Shown piece by piece: positions 1-6,964 of a stretch of DNA of 8,448 nucleotides. A model generated the notes under the pieces. The model worked only from the letters and a program-made list of their open reading frames with translations, was not told the origin of the DNA and made no database searches. The translations under genes were made by a program, and so were the position numbers. Origin of the DNA: Bacteroidales bacterium (GTDB lineage: Bacteria > Bacteroidota > Bacteroidia > Bacteroidales > Dysgonomonadaceae); assembly GCA_012798745.1 (NCBI GenBank), contig JAAZMQ010000109.1, positions 1 to 8,448 of the forward strand. Direction: 5' to 3'. Every line of letters begins with the position of its first letter. The first letter of the stretch is position 1.

Positions 1-442
1 AGGAAACGCCATGATGAAGGCTGAGTATGTTTATAACCATTACGGTTACAATTGTTTTGCAGAAGATACAGGTTTAGAAGTTGAGGCTTTGGATAATCGT
101 CCCGGGGTTTTTTCTGCTCGCTATGCAGGTGAAGATCATAATTCAGAACGAAACATGCAAAAATTACTGCATGATTTGAAAGGAATTGAAAATCGCAAAG
201 CACGGTTCAGAACCGTTGTCGCCTTGATTGAAGGGGGAGACATACATTATTTTGAGGGCGCAATTACAGGGTATATAGCTACCCATCCTTCCGGTGAAGG
301 AGGTTTTGGTTATGATCCGATTTTTGTCCCTGACGGTTTTACCCAAACATTTGCAGAACTTGGCAAGGAATTGAAAAATAAAATCAGTCACAGAGCGTTA
401 GCTATAGATAAACTTAATAACTATTTGAACCGATTCGGTTGA
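1..442 (+). CDS. rdgB: RdgB/HAM1 family non-canonical purine NTP pyrophosphatase (5' end missing)
   Basis: Hydrolyses dITP, XTP and ITP to the monophosphate and pyrophosphate in the cytoplasm, keeping deaminated purines out of DNA and RNA. The frame is open from base 2 (Gly-Asn-Ala, matching the family's E-G/x-N-A-x-x-K-A segment), so the ATG at 11 is an internal Met and the true start lies outside the window. About 146 residues are visible against roughly 190-200 for the family; the N-terminal nucleotide-binding S/T-x-N-x-x-K motif is off the edge. Visible landmarks: AEDTGLEV (the usual DD acidic pair reads ED here, with the Asp at the catalytic-base position kept), PGVFSARYAG, GGFGYDPIF and the C-terminal SHRALA. 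It ends in TGA. porZ follows 86 nt later on the same strand, and no clear promoter is seen between them. Family assignment is firm. Confidence 0.95.
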   Translation, partial: GNAMMKAEYVYNHYGYNCFAEDTGLEVEALDNRPGVFSARYAGEDHNSERNMQKLLHDLKGIENRKARFRTVVALIEGGDIHYFEGAITGYIATHPSGEGGFGYDPIFVPDGFTQTFAELGKELKNKISHRALAIDKLNNYLNRFG

Positions 443-528
443 AACGAGCATGCGAACACTTCACATTACAATATGACGATGTTAGCGTAAGAGTTTTATC
501 CGACAAGGGACATATCAATGATTAAAGT

Positions 529-2862
529 ATGAGAAAAAGTATATTATCAATTATTGTCATTTTACTTACAACAGTTGTTTTTGCACAAACCGACTATCCG
601 GTAGCTATGGGAAAATGGCGTACACATCTCGCCTATAACAGTGTTTCTCAGATAACACAGTCATCTACAAGCATTTATGCGATAAGCGATGGAGCTCTTT
701 TTTCGGTGGGAAAGAAAGATGAAGACATACAAGTCTTCACTAAAATCAGTGGTTTAAATGATGTAGATATCATCAAACTTGAATACGATGAAATCAACGA
801 CCAACTGTTGATTATCTATAAAAACGGTAATATTGACTTGATGCATGAAGTTGGCGTATATAACATCTCTGATTTATTTAACAAACAAATGAGTTCCAGT
901 AAAACAATCAACGAAGTTTATTTTAATGGGAACTTTGCTTATTTATCTTGTGATTTTGGAATCGTGGTCTTAAATCTTGACAAAAAAGAAATTTCAGATA
1001 CTTATTTCATTGGTCCGAATGCATCTGAAATTAAAGTTCTTTCTACAACCATCCATGACAATATCATTTATGCGTTAACAGAAGATGGGATTTTGCATGC
1101 GGACGCTAATAATCGTAATTTGGTGAATTATGAATACTGGCATCAGTCTACCGGATTGCCCGGATCAGGTAAGTTTCAGAAAATCTTTACTTTCGCCGGG
1201 GAACTGTTGCTCTTACGCAACAACAAACTATACAAACGAGAAAAAAACAACACTTGGAGTGGTTTGCTTTCTGCGATTACAATCAAGTCACTGAACGTGT
1301 CTGGTGGAAAAATCCTGGTAGGAAATGGTACGGACAAGACTTATTTACTCAACGAATCCTTTGGAATGAGCACTATAGAAATTCCGGGATCATCCGATAT
1401 AGAATATGACCAAGAGAATAAACTCTATTGGTTGGCAGGTGGAGAATTAGGAGTTATTTCTTATAAGTTTCAAGCAAATACAGACCCTATAATTGAATAC
1501 TACAAGCCCAGTGGTCCGGCTCAAAATATCCCCTGGAGCATGACTTTTGCCGGGGAAAAATTATTTGTGGTGAATGGGGGCAGATGGGATACACAAAACA
1601 ATCGAAGTGGGAAAATAATGATATATGAGAACAACTCCTGGAAAGTGATAGATGAAAGTCATATTAAACCCTTGACGGGACGCAGTGCACTTGATTTTAT
1701 GAATGTTGCCGTTGACCCACAAGACGATAAACATTTTTTTGTGACTTCTTATGGAACCGGGTTATATGAATTTAGAAATGACAAATTCTCTAAGTGGCAT
1801 CACCATTATAATAGCACACTGAATAGTATTTTCCCCGGAACAGGAGGAGAATATAATTATATAAGATTAGACGGAGCGATTTTCGATGAAAATAACAATC
1901 TATGGATTGCAAATACCTCCTCGCCGTCCCCAATTAAAATACTAAATAACGAAGGTGAATGGTTACAATTAAATTATGGAGAAGTAAGAGTTCCTACACT
2001 TGGCCCCATCCTGATTTCAAATCAAAATCAAAATCAAAAATGGGTTTTATCTGTCAGACACAAACCGGGTATTTTCATATGGGACGACAATAATACCCTT
2101 ACAAATGAGAGTGATGATAAAAGAAGATTTTTCTCACAATTTAATGAATATGGTGTTACTACCCCTCTTAATCCGCAATATATTTACTGTATTGCTCAGG
2201 ATCAAAACGGTGTTGTGTGGGTTGGCACTGATATGGGTCCCTTACTTTTTTCCAACCCGTCTAATGCTTTTGATCCGGACTACACCTGCTCAAGAGTTAA
2301 AATTCCAAGAAAGGATGGCACCGAATTAGCCGACTACTTGCTGCAGAACGAGCAAATTAAAGCCATAGTAATAGATGGCGCCAATCGAAAGTGGTTGGGA
2401 ACTGAAGAATCAGGATTATATTTAATGTCAGAGAACGGACAGGAAACCATCCATCATTTTACTTCAGCCAATAGTCCATTGCTTTCTGACAATATTCTAT
2501 CATTGGCATTAAACCCGGTATCCGGTGAACTCTTTATTGGTACTGGAAACGGATTAATTTCTTATCAAACGGATGCGGCGGAATCTAGCAATATTTATAC
2601 TGATGTATATGCATATCCGAACCCCGTAGACGAAAACTACAATGGTGTTATTACCATTGTCGGCTTAATTAATAAAACCCAAGTTAAAATAACAGACCTG
2701 AACGGTAATCTTATTTATCAAACCGTTTCAAACGGAAGTATTGCTACTTGGGACGGAAAAGATTTTCACGGCAGAAAAGTAAGCACAGGTATTTATTTCG
2801 CTATTTGTGCCAATGAAGATGGAACGCAGAGCACCATTACAAAGATTATGGTGATTAACTAA
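529..2862 (+). CDS. porZ: PorZ-like T9SS attachment-complex protein, double beta-propeller with T9SS C-terminal domain
   Basis: Probable cell-surface component of the type IX secretion system. In Porphyromonas gingivalis, PorZ works with PorU, PorV and PorQ, binds anionic LPS, and is needed to attach LPS to cargo proteins. The 777 residues match the length of P. gingivalis PorZ (776). A signal peptide covers residues 1-19 (MRKS, a hydrophobic run, then VFA before QTDYP). The mature N terminus carries the WRTHLAYNSV motif typical of PorZ homologues. The body consists of repeated propeller strands, including VWVGTDMG (about 563-570), KWLGTEESG (621-629) and LFIGTGNG (668-675), which resemble two-component-regulator propeller repeats. 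Residues from about 690 to the end form a Por-secretion tail: YPNP (696-699), KITDLNGNLI, WDGKDFHG, STGIYF and a basic/hydrophobic end. The start is set by the signal peptide; the upstream SD is weak. A generic secreted propeller protein is the alternative, but length, N-terminal motif and tail favour PorZ. Confidence 0.85.
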   Translation: MRKSILSIIVILLTTVVFAQTDYPVAMGKWRTHLAYNSVSQITQSSTSIYAISDGALFSVGKKDEDIQVFTKISGLNDVDIIKLEYDEINDQLLIIYKNGNIDLMHEVGVYNISDLFNKQMSSSKTINEVYFNGNFAYLSCDFGIVVLNLDKKEISDTYFIGPNASEIKVLSTTIHDNIIYALTEDGILHADANNRNLVNYEYWHQSTGLPGSGKFQKIFTFAGELLLLRNNKLYKREKNNTWSGLLSAITIKSLNVSGGKILVGNGTDKTYLLNESFGMSTIEIPGSSDIEYDQENKLYWLAGGELGVISYKFQANTDPIIEYYKPSGPAQNIPWSMTFAGEKLFVVNGGRWDTQNNRSGKIMIYENNSWKVIDESHIKPLTGRSALDFMNVAVDPQDDKHFFVTSYGTGLYEFRNDKFSKWHHHYNSTLNSIFPGTGGEYNYIRLDGAIFDENNNLWIANTSSPSPIKILNNEGEWLQLNYGEVRVPTLGPILISNQNQNQKWVLSVRHKPGIFIWDDNNTLTNESDDKRRFFSQFNEYGVTTPLNPQYIYCIAQDQNGVVWVGTDMGPLLFSNPSNAFDPDYTCSRVKIPRKDGTELADYLLQNEQIKAIVIDGANRKWLGTEESGLYLMSENGQETIHHFTSANSPLLSDNILSLALNPVSGELFIGTGNGLISYQTDAAESSNIYTDVYAYPNPVDENYNGVITIVGLINKTQVKITDLNGNLIYQTVSNGSIATWDGKDFHGRKVSTGIYFAICANEDGTQSTITKIMVIN
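2020..2037 (+). repeat. In-frame hexanucleotide repeat (AATCAA)x3 within porZ
   Basis: Three perfect tandem copies of AATCAA lie in the reading frame and encode Asn-Gln three times (residues 498-503), probably in a loop of the second propeller just before KWVL. A change of unit number would add or remove NQ dipeptides without shifting the frame. It is short and may be chance in AT-rich sequence. Confidence 0.6.
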
Positions 2863-2870
2863 TATGCAAT

Positions 2871-3905
2871 ATGGAACATAGGATTTTATGGGTAGACTAT
2901 GTGAAGGTTATCAACATATTTTTTGTTGTCCTGGGCCATACTGCACTGTCTGCGAACTACACAAAATTTATATATGCATTTCATATCCCACTATTTTTTT
3001 TCCTTTCGGGTTATTTTTTTGATTATTCAAAATATCCGAATTTTTATCAATTCTTTAAAAAGAGATTTAGTCAGCTACTAATTCCTTATTTCATTATTAA
3101 TATCCTCACTTATTTGGCGTGGTTATTTATTGGAAGACATACCGGTGAAGACGCATCGCTTCAAATAAATTTGTTAGAGCCTTTCTACGGGATTTTTTAT
3201 GGTGGTCACAAAGGAAGGTATTTTCTACACCATAATGCACCCATGTGGTTTTTGCCTTGTTTGTTTTCAACTGAAATAATATTTTATCTGCTTTTCAAAA
3301 GCAAATCCAAAACCGCACATTATGCTTTTATTGTAATCTTGTTAGGTCTCGGCGTTTATGAAAATTATTACAACAATATTTCCTTGCCGTGGGGACTAAA
3401 TGTTGTGCCTACAACTGCAATTCTGTATGGTTTAGGCTCATGGTTTAATCATAAAGTCGAACATAAATTTACCTGTAAAAAGTATCTAGCTCTTGTCCCG
3501 TTGTCTTTTTTAGGCTTACTGATTTTCGCATCCTTGAATATAAGAGTCAAGGTTTCCGCTGCCGAATACGGTAATTATTTTTACTTTTGGATGGCTGCGT
3601 TGTGCGGTATCCTGTTTTTTGTATCCATTGGTAATTTGATTGAACACCTAAACCTTAAATTTAAAGTCAATCTCAATTTTTTACAGTTCATCGGACAAAA
3701 TACATTGCTGATTTTTTCATTTCATCTTTTAGCCGGTGGCTTACTAAAAGGAATCACGTATTACTTGCTAAAACTACCGCTTGAAATTTATCAACTTCAG
3801 TGGGTGAACCATATTTACAGTCTGTTGTCCATCCTGTTGTTAGTTCCTTTTATTCTTATCGTTAATAAATATACTCCATGGTTGGCCGGAAAAAGAACAA
3901 AATAA
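2871..3905 (+). CDS. Acyltransferase-3 family integral membrane protein (O-acetyltransferase-like)
   Basis: A membrane enzyme that probably moves an acyl group, most often acetyl, onto a surface sugar or glycolipid; the substrate cannot be read from the sequence. The 344 residues form roughly ten hydrophobic segments. Family landmarks are WVDYVKVINIFFVVLGH at 7-23, which contains the R/K-x10-H motif (Lys12, His23) of acyltransferase-3 proteins, then FHIPLFFFLSGYFF (37-50), PMWFLPCLF (124-132) and FIGQNTLLIFSFH (273-285) near the C terminus. The N terminus resembles the fucose 4-O-acetylase/NolL branch more than the long OafA proteins, and there is no periplasmic SGNH domain. It begins 8 nt after porZ and its end overlaps the EptA-like gene by 28 nt, so co-transcription is likely. 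Acetylation of an envelope glycan is the best guess from context. No short name is given because this branch is functionally mixed. Confidence 0.88.
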   Translation: MEHRILWVDYVKVINIFFVVLGHTALSANYTKFIYAFHIPLFFFLSGYFFDYSKYPNFYQFFKKRFSQLLIPYFIINILTYLAWLFIGRHTGEDASLQINLLEPFYGIFYGGHKGRYFLHHNAPMWFLPCLFSTEIIFYLLFKSKSKTAHYAFIVILLGLGVYENYYNNISLPWGLNVVPTTAILYGLGSWFNHKVEHKFTCKKYLALVPLSFLGLLIFASLNIRVKVSAAEYGNYFYFWMAALCGILFFVSIGNLIEHLNLKFKVNLNFLQFIGQNTLLIFSFHLLAGGLLKGITYYLLKLPLEIYQLQWVNHIYSLLSILLLVPFILIVNKYTPWLAGKRTK

Positions 3906-5437
3906 TTACTCAACTTTCTCAGTCATTAGTGTTTTTTGTCCTCATTTGTACAATTTGGATAGGAATTTTTTTTATTCTTCCGGACTTTTTGGATAATCCT
4001 TTTAAAGGCTTCAAAGGGCTTATAATCACTTTCTTATACTGGGGGATAGTGAGTTTTGCATCAGGATTTTTGATTTACCTGATGGCAATAAATAAATATG
4101 TTTTTGCTGCTTTTTTCCCTATCTTTTCCGTATTAGGTGCTATAATCGGATTTTACAGGCATGCTTTTAAAGCTTCATTGACACCCATGCTCATTGATGC
4201 AACATTCAATACCAGTTACGGAACAGTATCAAATTTAATTTCACCGCAATTGATTGTTTTTGTGTCGATATCATTTGCAATCTCAATCTTTTTGGTGTTC
4301 TTAAGATTAAGAAAAATCAAGGTAAAACACCATCTCTTGCATCTTCTTATAGCATGTATCGGAATAATATTGGTTTTTAATCTTAGCGAAAGACTTAAAA
4401 CAAACCTTTTCCAACGATTCCCCTATAATGTATATTATAACCTGTCTGAGTATTGTTCTTTACGTAAATTTACGTCTCAAAAACGCATTGACTTTGATCC
4501 CGAATTTGTTTACCAACCTCATCAAAATGAAGACGATTCTCTGACTGTAATTTTAGTTTTGGGTGAAGCTGCACGTGCGGATCATTTTTCCCTCAACGGA
4601 TATCACAGAGACACTAACCCTCTGTTAGCCAAACGTAAAAACCTTTACTCTTTGTCCAGTGTCTATAGTTATTACACCCATACCAGTGCCAGCCTTCCTC
4701 ATATTCTCACAAGGGCTGATAGTACTAATTTAGACTTAGCTTTTAACGAGTATTCTTTTATTTCTCTTTTTAATAAGTGTAATTTTAGAACAGAATGGAT
4801 ATCCAATCAAAATCCGTCTGCCAATTACGTTTTTTTCATGAATGAATGTGATACAATTATTTATGCACATCCGGAAAAATCGGTTTACAATTTCAATTAT
4901 TGGTTAGATGTTGATTTGTTGCCCTTTGTTGAGAAAGCATTGGATGCCTATCCCAAAAACTTGTTGATTCTTCATGCCATCGGTAGTCACTGGTATTATA
5001 ACTACCATTATCCTAAAGAATTCGAAATTTTCACTCCAGTAACATCCAGTAGAATCATTACTCAAAACACAATAGAAGAGATTATTAATTCGTACGACAA
5101 CAGCATCCTTTATACAGATTATTTTTTAGACATACTCATTGAGATGTTAAAGGATAATAATGCTGTACTGATCTACATTTCCGATCATGGAGAGATTCTC
5201 GGTGAAGACAATCTGTGGTTGCATGCTGCTAACCATGAAGTTGCAAAGTATCCTGCATGCTTAATATGGATGTCGGAAAAATATATCCATGAAAACCAGG
5301 ACAAATTAACTGCCTTGATAGCTAATAAAGATAAAAAGTGGAAAACTGATTTTGTCTTTCATAGTGTTTTATCTGCAGCGGGTATCCCGTCTGCAATCAT
5401 TCAATCTAATTTGGATGTCTTTTCAACTCAAGAATAA
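3878..5437 (+). CDS. EptA-like phosphoethanolamine transferase (sulfatase/alkaline phosphatase fold)
   Basis: Probably moves phosphoethanolamine from phosphatidylethanolamine to lipid A or another envelope glycolipid on the periplasmic face of the inner membrane. Five membrane segments (about 15-35, 45-68, 72-92, 121-142, 150-167) precede a periplasmic catalytic domain. The zinc/nucleophile set can be aligned with EptA and MCR-1: Glu230 in GEAARADHFSLNGYHRDTNP, Thr269 in THTSASLP (39 residues after the Glu, as in MCR-1), His371 in GSH, Asp436-His437 in SDHGEILGED, and His449 in WLHAANH. The two Cys that form a disulfide around the nucleophile in EptA and MCR-1 are Tyr and His here. The 519 residues are slightly shorter than the proteobacterial enzymes. 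The ATG lies inside the acyltransferase gene (28-nt overlap) and gives a basic N terminus (MVGRKKNK); the next Met (residue 68) would remove two membrane helices. Family is firm; the acceptor is unknown. Confidence 0.88.
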   Translation: MVGRKKNKIITQLSQSLVFFVLICTIWIGIFFILPDFLDNPFKGFKGLIITFLYWGIVSFASGFLIYLMAINKYVFAAFFPIFSVLGAIIGFYRHAFKASLTPMLIDATFNTSYGTVSNLISPQLIVFVSISFAISIFLVFLRLRKIKVKHHLLHLLIACIGIILVFNLSERLKTNLFQRFPYNVYYNLSEYCSLRKFTSQKRIDFDPEFVYQPHQNEDDSLTVILVLGEAARADHFSLNGYHRDTNPLLAKRKNLYSLSSVYSYYTHTSASLPHILTRADSTNLDLAFNEYSFISLFNKCNFRTEWISNQNPSANYVFFMNECDTIIYAHPEKSVYNFNYWLDVDLLPFVEKALDAYPKNLLILHAIGSHWYYNYHYPKEFEIFTPVTSSRIITQNTIEEIINSYDNSILYTDYFLDILIEMLKDNNAVLIYISDHGEILGEDNLWLHAANHEVAKYPACLIWMSEKYIHENQDKLTALIANKDKKWKTDFVFHSVLSAAGIPSAIIQSNLDVFSTQE

Positions 5438-5440
5438 GTT

Positions 5441-5460
5441 GTTAGCGATTAACCTCTTTT
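5441..5460. terminator. Weak hairpin and T-run between converging EptA-like gene and folE
   Basis: GTTA and TAAC can pair around a five-base GCGAT loop at 5441-5453, followed on the + strand by CTC and a run of T. The stem is only 4 bp and AT-rich, and it overlaps the folE stop codon, so this is at best a poor terminator for the + transcript. Confidence 0.2.
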
Positions 5461-6048
5461 TATCAGATTCATAAATTCTTCCCGCGTTTTAGCCGATTGA
5501 AAAACTCCGGTAAAGTCAGAGGTGGTTGTGATGGAACTTTGTTTTTGTACTCCCCTCATTTGCATACAAAGGTGTTGCGCTTCCAATACAACCATAACGC
5601 CTAGCGGGCCAAGGGTTTTTTGAATGCAGTCTTTGATCTGCGTGGTCATGCGTTCCTGTACCTGAAGACGACGGGCAAACACATCAACCACACGGGCTAT
5701 TTTACTCAGCCCTGTAATGTGATGATTGGGAATGTATGCAACATGTGCTTTGCCAAAAAACGGTAACATATGATGCTCACAGAGAGAATAAAAATGAATG
5801 TCTTTGACAATCACCATCTGCCGGTAATCCTCCGTGAACTTTGCCGACATCAATATCTTTTCCGGGTCTTGCTCATAGCCTTTCAATAAAAACTGCATAG
5901 CCTTAGCCACCCGCACCGGTGTTTGCAGCAAGCCTTCACGAAATATGTCTTCACCCATCAGTTTAAGAATTTCTTTGTAATGCCCGGCAATCTTAGCGGT
6001 TTTTTCCGGATCGAATATGAGGGGTTTGTATTGGTCGATTGAATCCAT
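5449..6048 (-). CDS. folE: GTP cyclohydrolase I (FolE)
   Basis: Converts GTP to 7,8-dihydroneopterin triphosphate, the first step toward tetrahydrofolate and also an entry to queuosine-type deazapurines and other pterins. Cytoplasmic, normally a homodecamer. The 199 residues cover the whole catalytic domain, with a shorter N terminus than E. coli FolE (222). Zinc and active-site residues are in place: Cys90, His92 and His93 in LCEHHMLPF, and Cys161 in HLCMQMRG, spaced 71 residues as in E. coli. Other signatures are EGLLQTPVRVAKA (38-50), ITGLSKIARVVDVFARRLQVQER (111-133, in two adjoining blocks) and SSITTTSDFTG (171-181). It is the second gene of a - strand pair, 8 nt after the SPOR gene, and lacks a strong SD of its own, so it is probably expressed from the promoter upstream of that gene. 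Its end lies 11 nt from the end of the oppositely oriented EptA-like gene. Assignment is firm. Confidence 0.97.
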   Translation of the reverse strand: MDSIDQYKPLIFDPEKTAKIAGHYKEILKLMGEDIFREGLLQTPVRVAKAMQFLLKGYEQDPEKILMSAKFTEDYRQMVIVKDIHFYSLCEHHMLPFFGKAHVAYIPNHHITGLSKIARVVDVFARRLQVQERMTTQIKDCIQKTLGPLGVMVVLEAQHLCMQMRGVQKQSSITTTSDFTGVFQSAKTREEFMNLIKRG

Positions 6049-6056
6049 GTTTGCTA

Positions 6057-6551
6057 TTATTCTGAGACTGTAATGTGATCTCTGACTGTATATGTTTCTT
6101 TTCGGAGGGAAGGGAAAGTTCCTAATAACACATCCATAAATGTACGAGCAGCTTCCGGGGTGTGAAAATCACCTATCCTAACTTTCCAGAAAGGCGAACT
6201 ATAACTAACATACACTTTGTGATCAGGAAAGACTTGAGTTAGTCTTTGTTCAAGCTTAAATGCTTCTTCTTTGGCAGTGTGATGTGCATTACTGGAAAAA
6301 ACCTGCACTCTATACCCCTGAATTTCAGTATTAAGTGCAGAGCTATTTTCAATAACTATCTTTTCTATCCTGGTATCTTGATGGAATTGAACCGCACCTT
6401 CTGACGCATGACTCCTCATAGAAATCTTTTCAAAAGCATTTTTTCGGCTATTCCATCCAATGCTGTCAGTGGCAGAAACTTGTGCATGAAATGCCAATGT
6501 GAATAAAACCGTAAAGGCAAGGAGAAAGAATTTTTGCATACATTCAGTCAT
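6057..6551 (-). CDS. Secreted SPOR-domain protein
   Basis: A small exported protein with one C-terminal SPOR domain. This fold binds septal peptidoglycan stripped of stem peptides and often marks cell-division or wall-remodelling proteins. The domain covers about residues 77-157: GYRVQVFSS at the first strand, an A-x-x-x-A-x-x-L helix, KVYVSY, then SPFWKVRIGDF, a second helix and TYTVRDHI at the last strand. A signal peptide occupies the N terminus, with likely cleavage near HAQVSA (residue 27). Two starts are possible: Met1 at 6551, or Met5 at 6539, which gives the more usual MQK before the hydrophobic run; I favour the second but report the longer frame. The segment between signal and SPOR (28-76) has no recognisable domain. 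It leads the pair with folE; no functional tie between the two is evident. Role in this organism unknown. Confidence 0.85.
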   Translation of the reverse strand: MTECMQKFFLLAFTVLFTLAFHAQVSATDSIGWNSRKNAFEKISMRSHASEGAVQFHQDTRIEKIVIENSSALNTEIQGYRVQVFSSNAHHTAKEEAFKLEQRLTQVFPDHKVYVSYSSPFWKVRIGDFHTPEAARTFMDVLLGTFPSLRKETYTVRDHITVSE

Positions 6552-6638
6552 TAATTATCTATACCGCCGAAGGAAACTTAAACAATAAAAATCGTCATAC
6601 TTCTTTCATTTAACAAGCGTATAAAAAAACTTCAAGTG

Positions 6639-6646
6639 CAAAGTTA
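6639..6646 (-). promoter_or_regulatory. Bacteroidota -7 promoter element for SPOR gene and folE
   Basis: Read on the - strand this is TAACTTTG followed by CA, a close match to the Bacteroidota sigma-ABfr -7 consensus TAnnTTTG. A TTTTTTG sits upstream at 6659-6665, but with a 12-nt gap it is too close for the usual -33 position, so only the -7 element is convincing. It would give a leader of roughly 80 to 90 nt before the SPOR gene. Confidence 0.5.
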
Positions 6647-6904
6647 CATGATAATTTTCAAAAAACATAGCTTTTTTCAAATAGATTGATTTTGCGTCTT
6701 GAACCCTGAATCTGCAATACTACTTCAAAAAACAAGATGTCGTTGGTATTTAAAAGGAATAATAAAAGAGGGATGATTTTTCGACTTATCGGATGAGATT
6801 GTTGTGCTGTTTTAAAAACACTTAAATGCTTGTAAATTGCCTGCTTAGACTTTGTGAAGTGCTTTTTGTCACGTACTCAAAAATGCCGATTCATATAAAT
6901 TGTT

Positions 6905-6912
6905 TATTTTTG
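6905..6912 (+). promoter_or_regulatory. Possible upstream -7 element for ispD
   Basis: TATTTTTG fits TAnnTTTG, but no TTG is found about 17-23 nt upstream, and the run of T makes a chance match likely. It is a second, weaker candidate beside the one nearer to ispD. Confidence 0.22.
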
Positions 6913-6956
6913 TTTCTTCAAATGCTTTACGATACAACTTGAGTTTTAAATAAACC

Positions 6957-6964
6957 TACATTTG
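6957..6964 (+). promoter_or_regulatory. Candidate -7 promoter element for ispD-recG
   Basis: TACATTTG matches the Bacteroidota TAnnTTTG element and lies 24 nt before the ispD ATG, which would give a leader of only about 15-20 nt. A TTG at 6939-6941 could serve as the upstream element, though the 15-nt gap is shorter than usual. Confidence 0.4.

Noticed and set aside
11..13. ATG at 11 as the rdgB start
   Set aside because: The frame is open to the window edge and the residues before it (G-N-A) belong to the conserved RdgB core, so this Met is internal.
164..391. 75-codon open frame on the - strand inside rdgB
   Set aside because: It lies entirely antisense to a well-supported RdgB coding frame and its translation has no recognisable motif.
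2105..2329. 74-codon + strand frame within porZ
   Set aside because: It is out of frame with a confident porZ propeller segment and its product is low-complexity with no family features.
529..2862. porZ gene product as a hybrid two-component sensor, because of its propeller repeats
   Set aside because: There is no membrane helix after the propellers and no histidine kinase or response-regulator domain; it ends in a T9SS tail instead.
3878..5437. EptA-like protein as an arylsulfatase or LtaS-type lipoteichoic acid synthase
   Set aside because: There is no C/S-x-P-x-R sulfatase motif, and the GExxR, T-x-T-S-x-S-L-P and SDHGE pattern is that of phosphoethanolamine transferases.
6820..6870. Possible hairpins near GTGCTGTTTTAAAAACAC and GTGCTTTTTGTCAC
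   Set aside because: The stems are short and AT-rich, and such pairings are expected by chance in this sequence; no sRNA or terminator call is justified.
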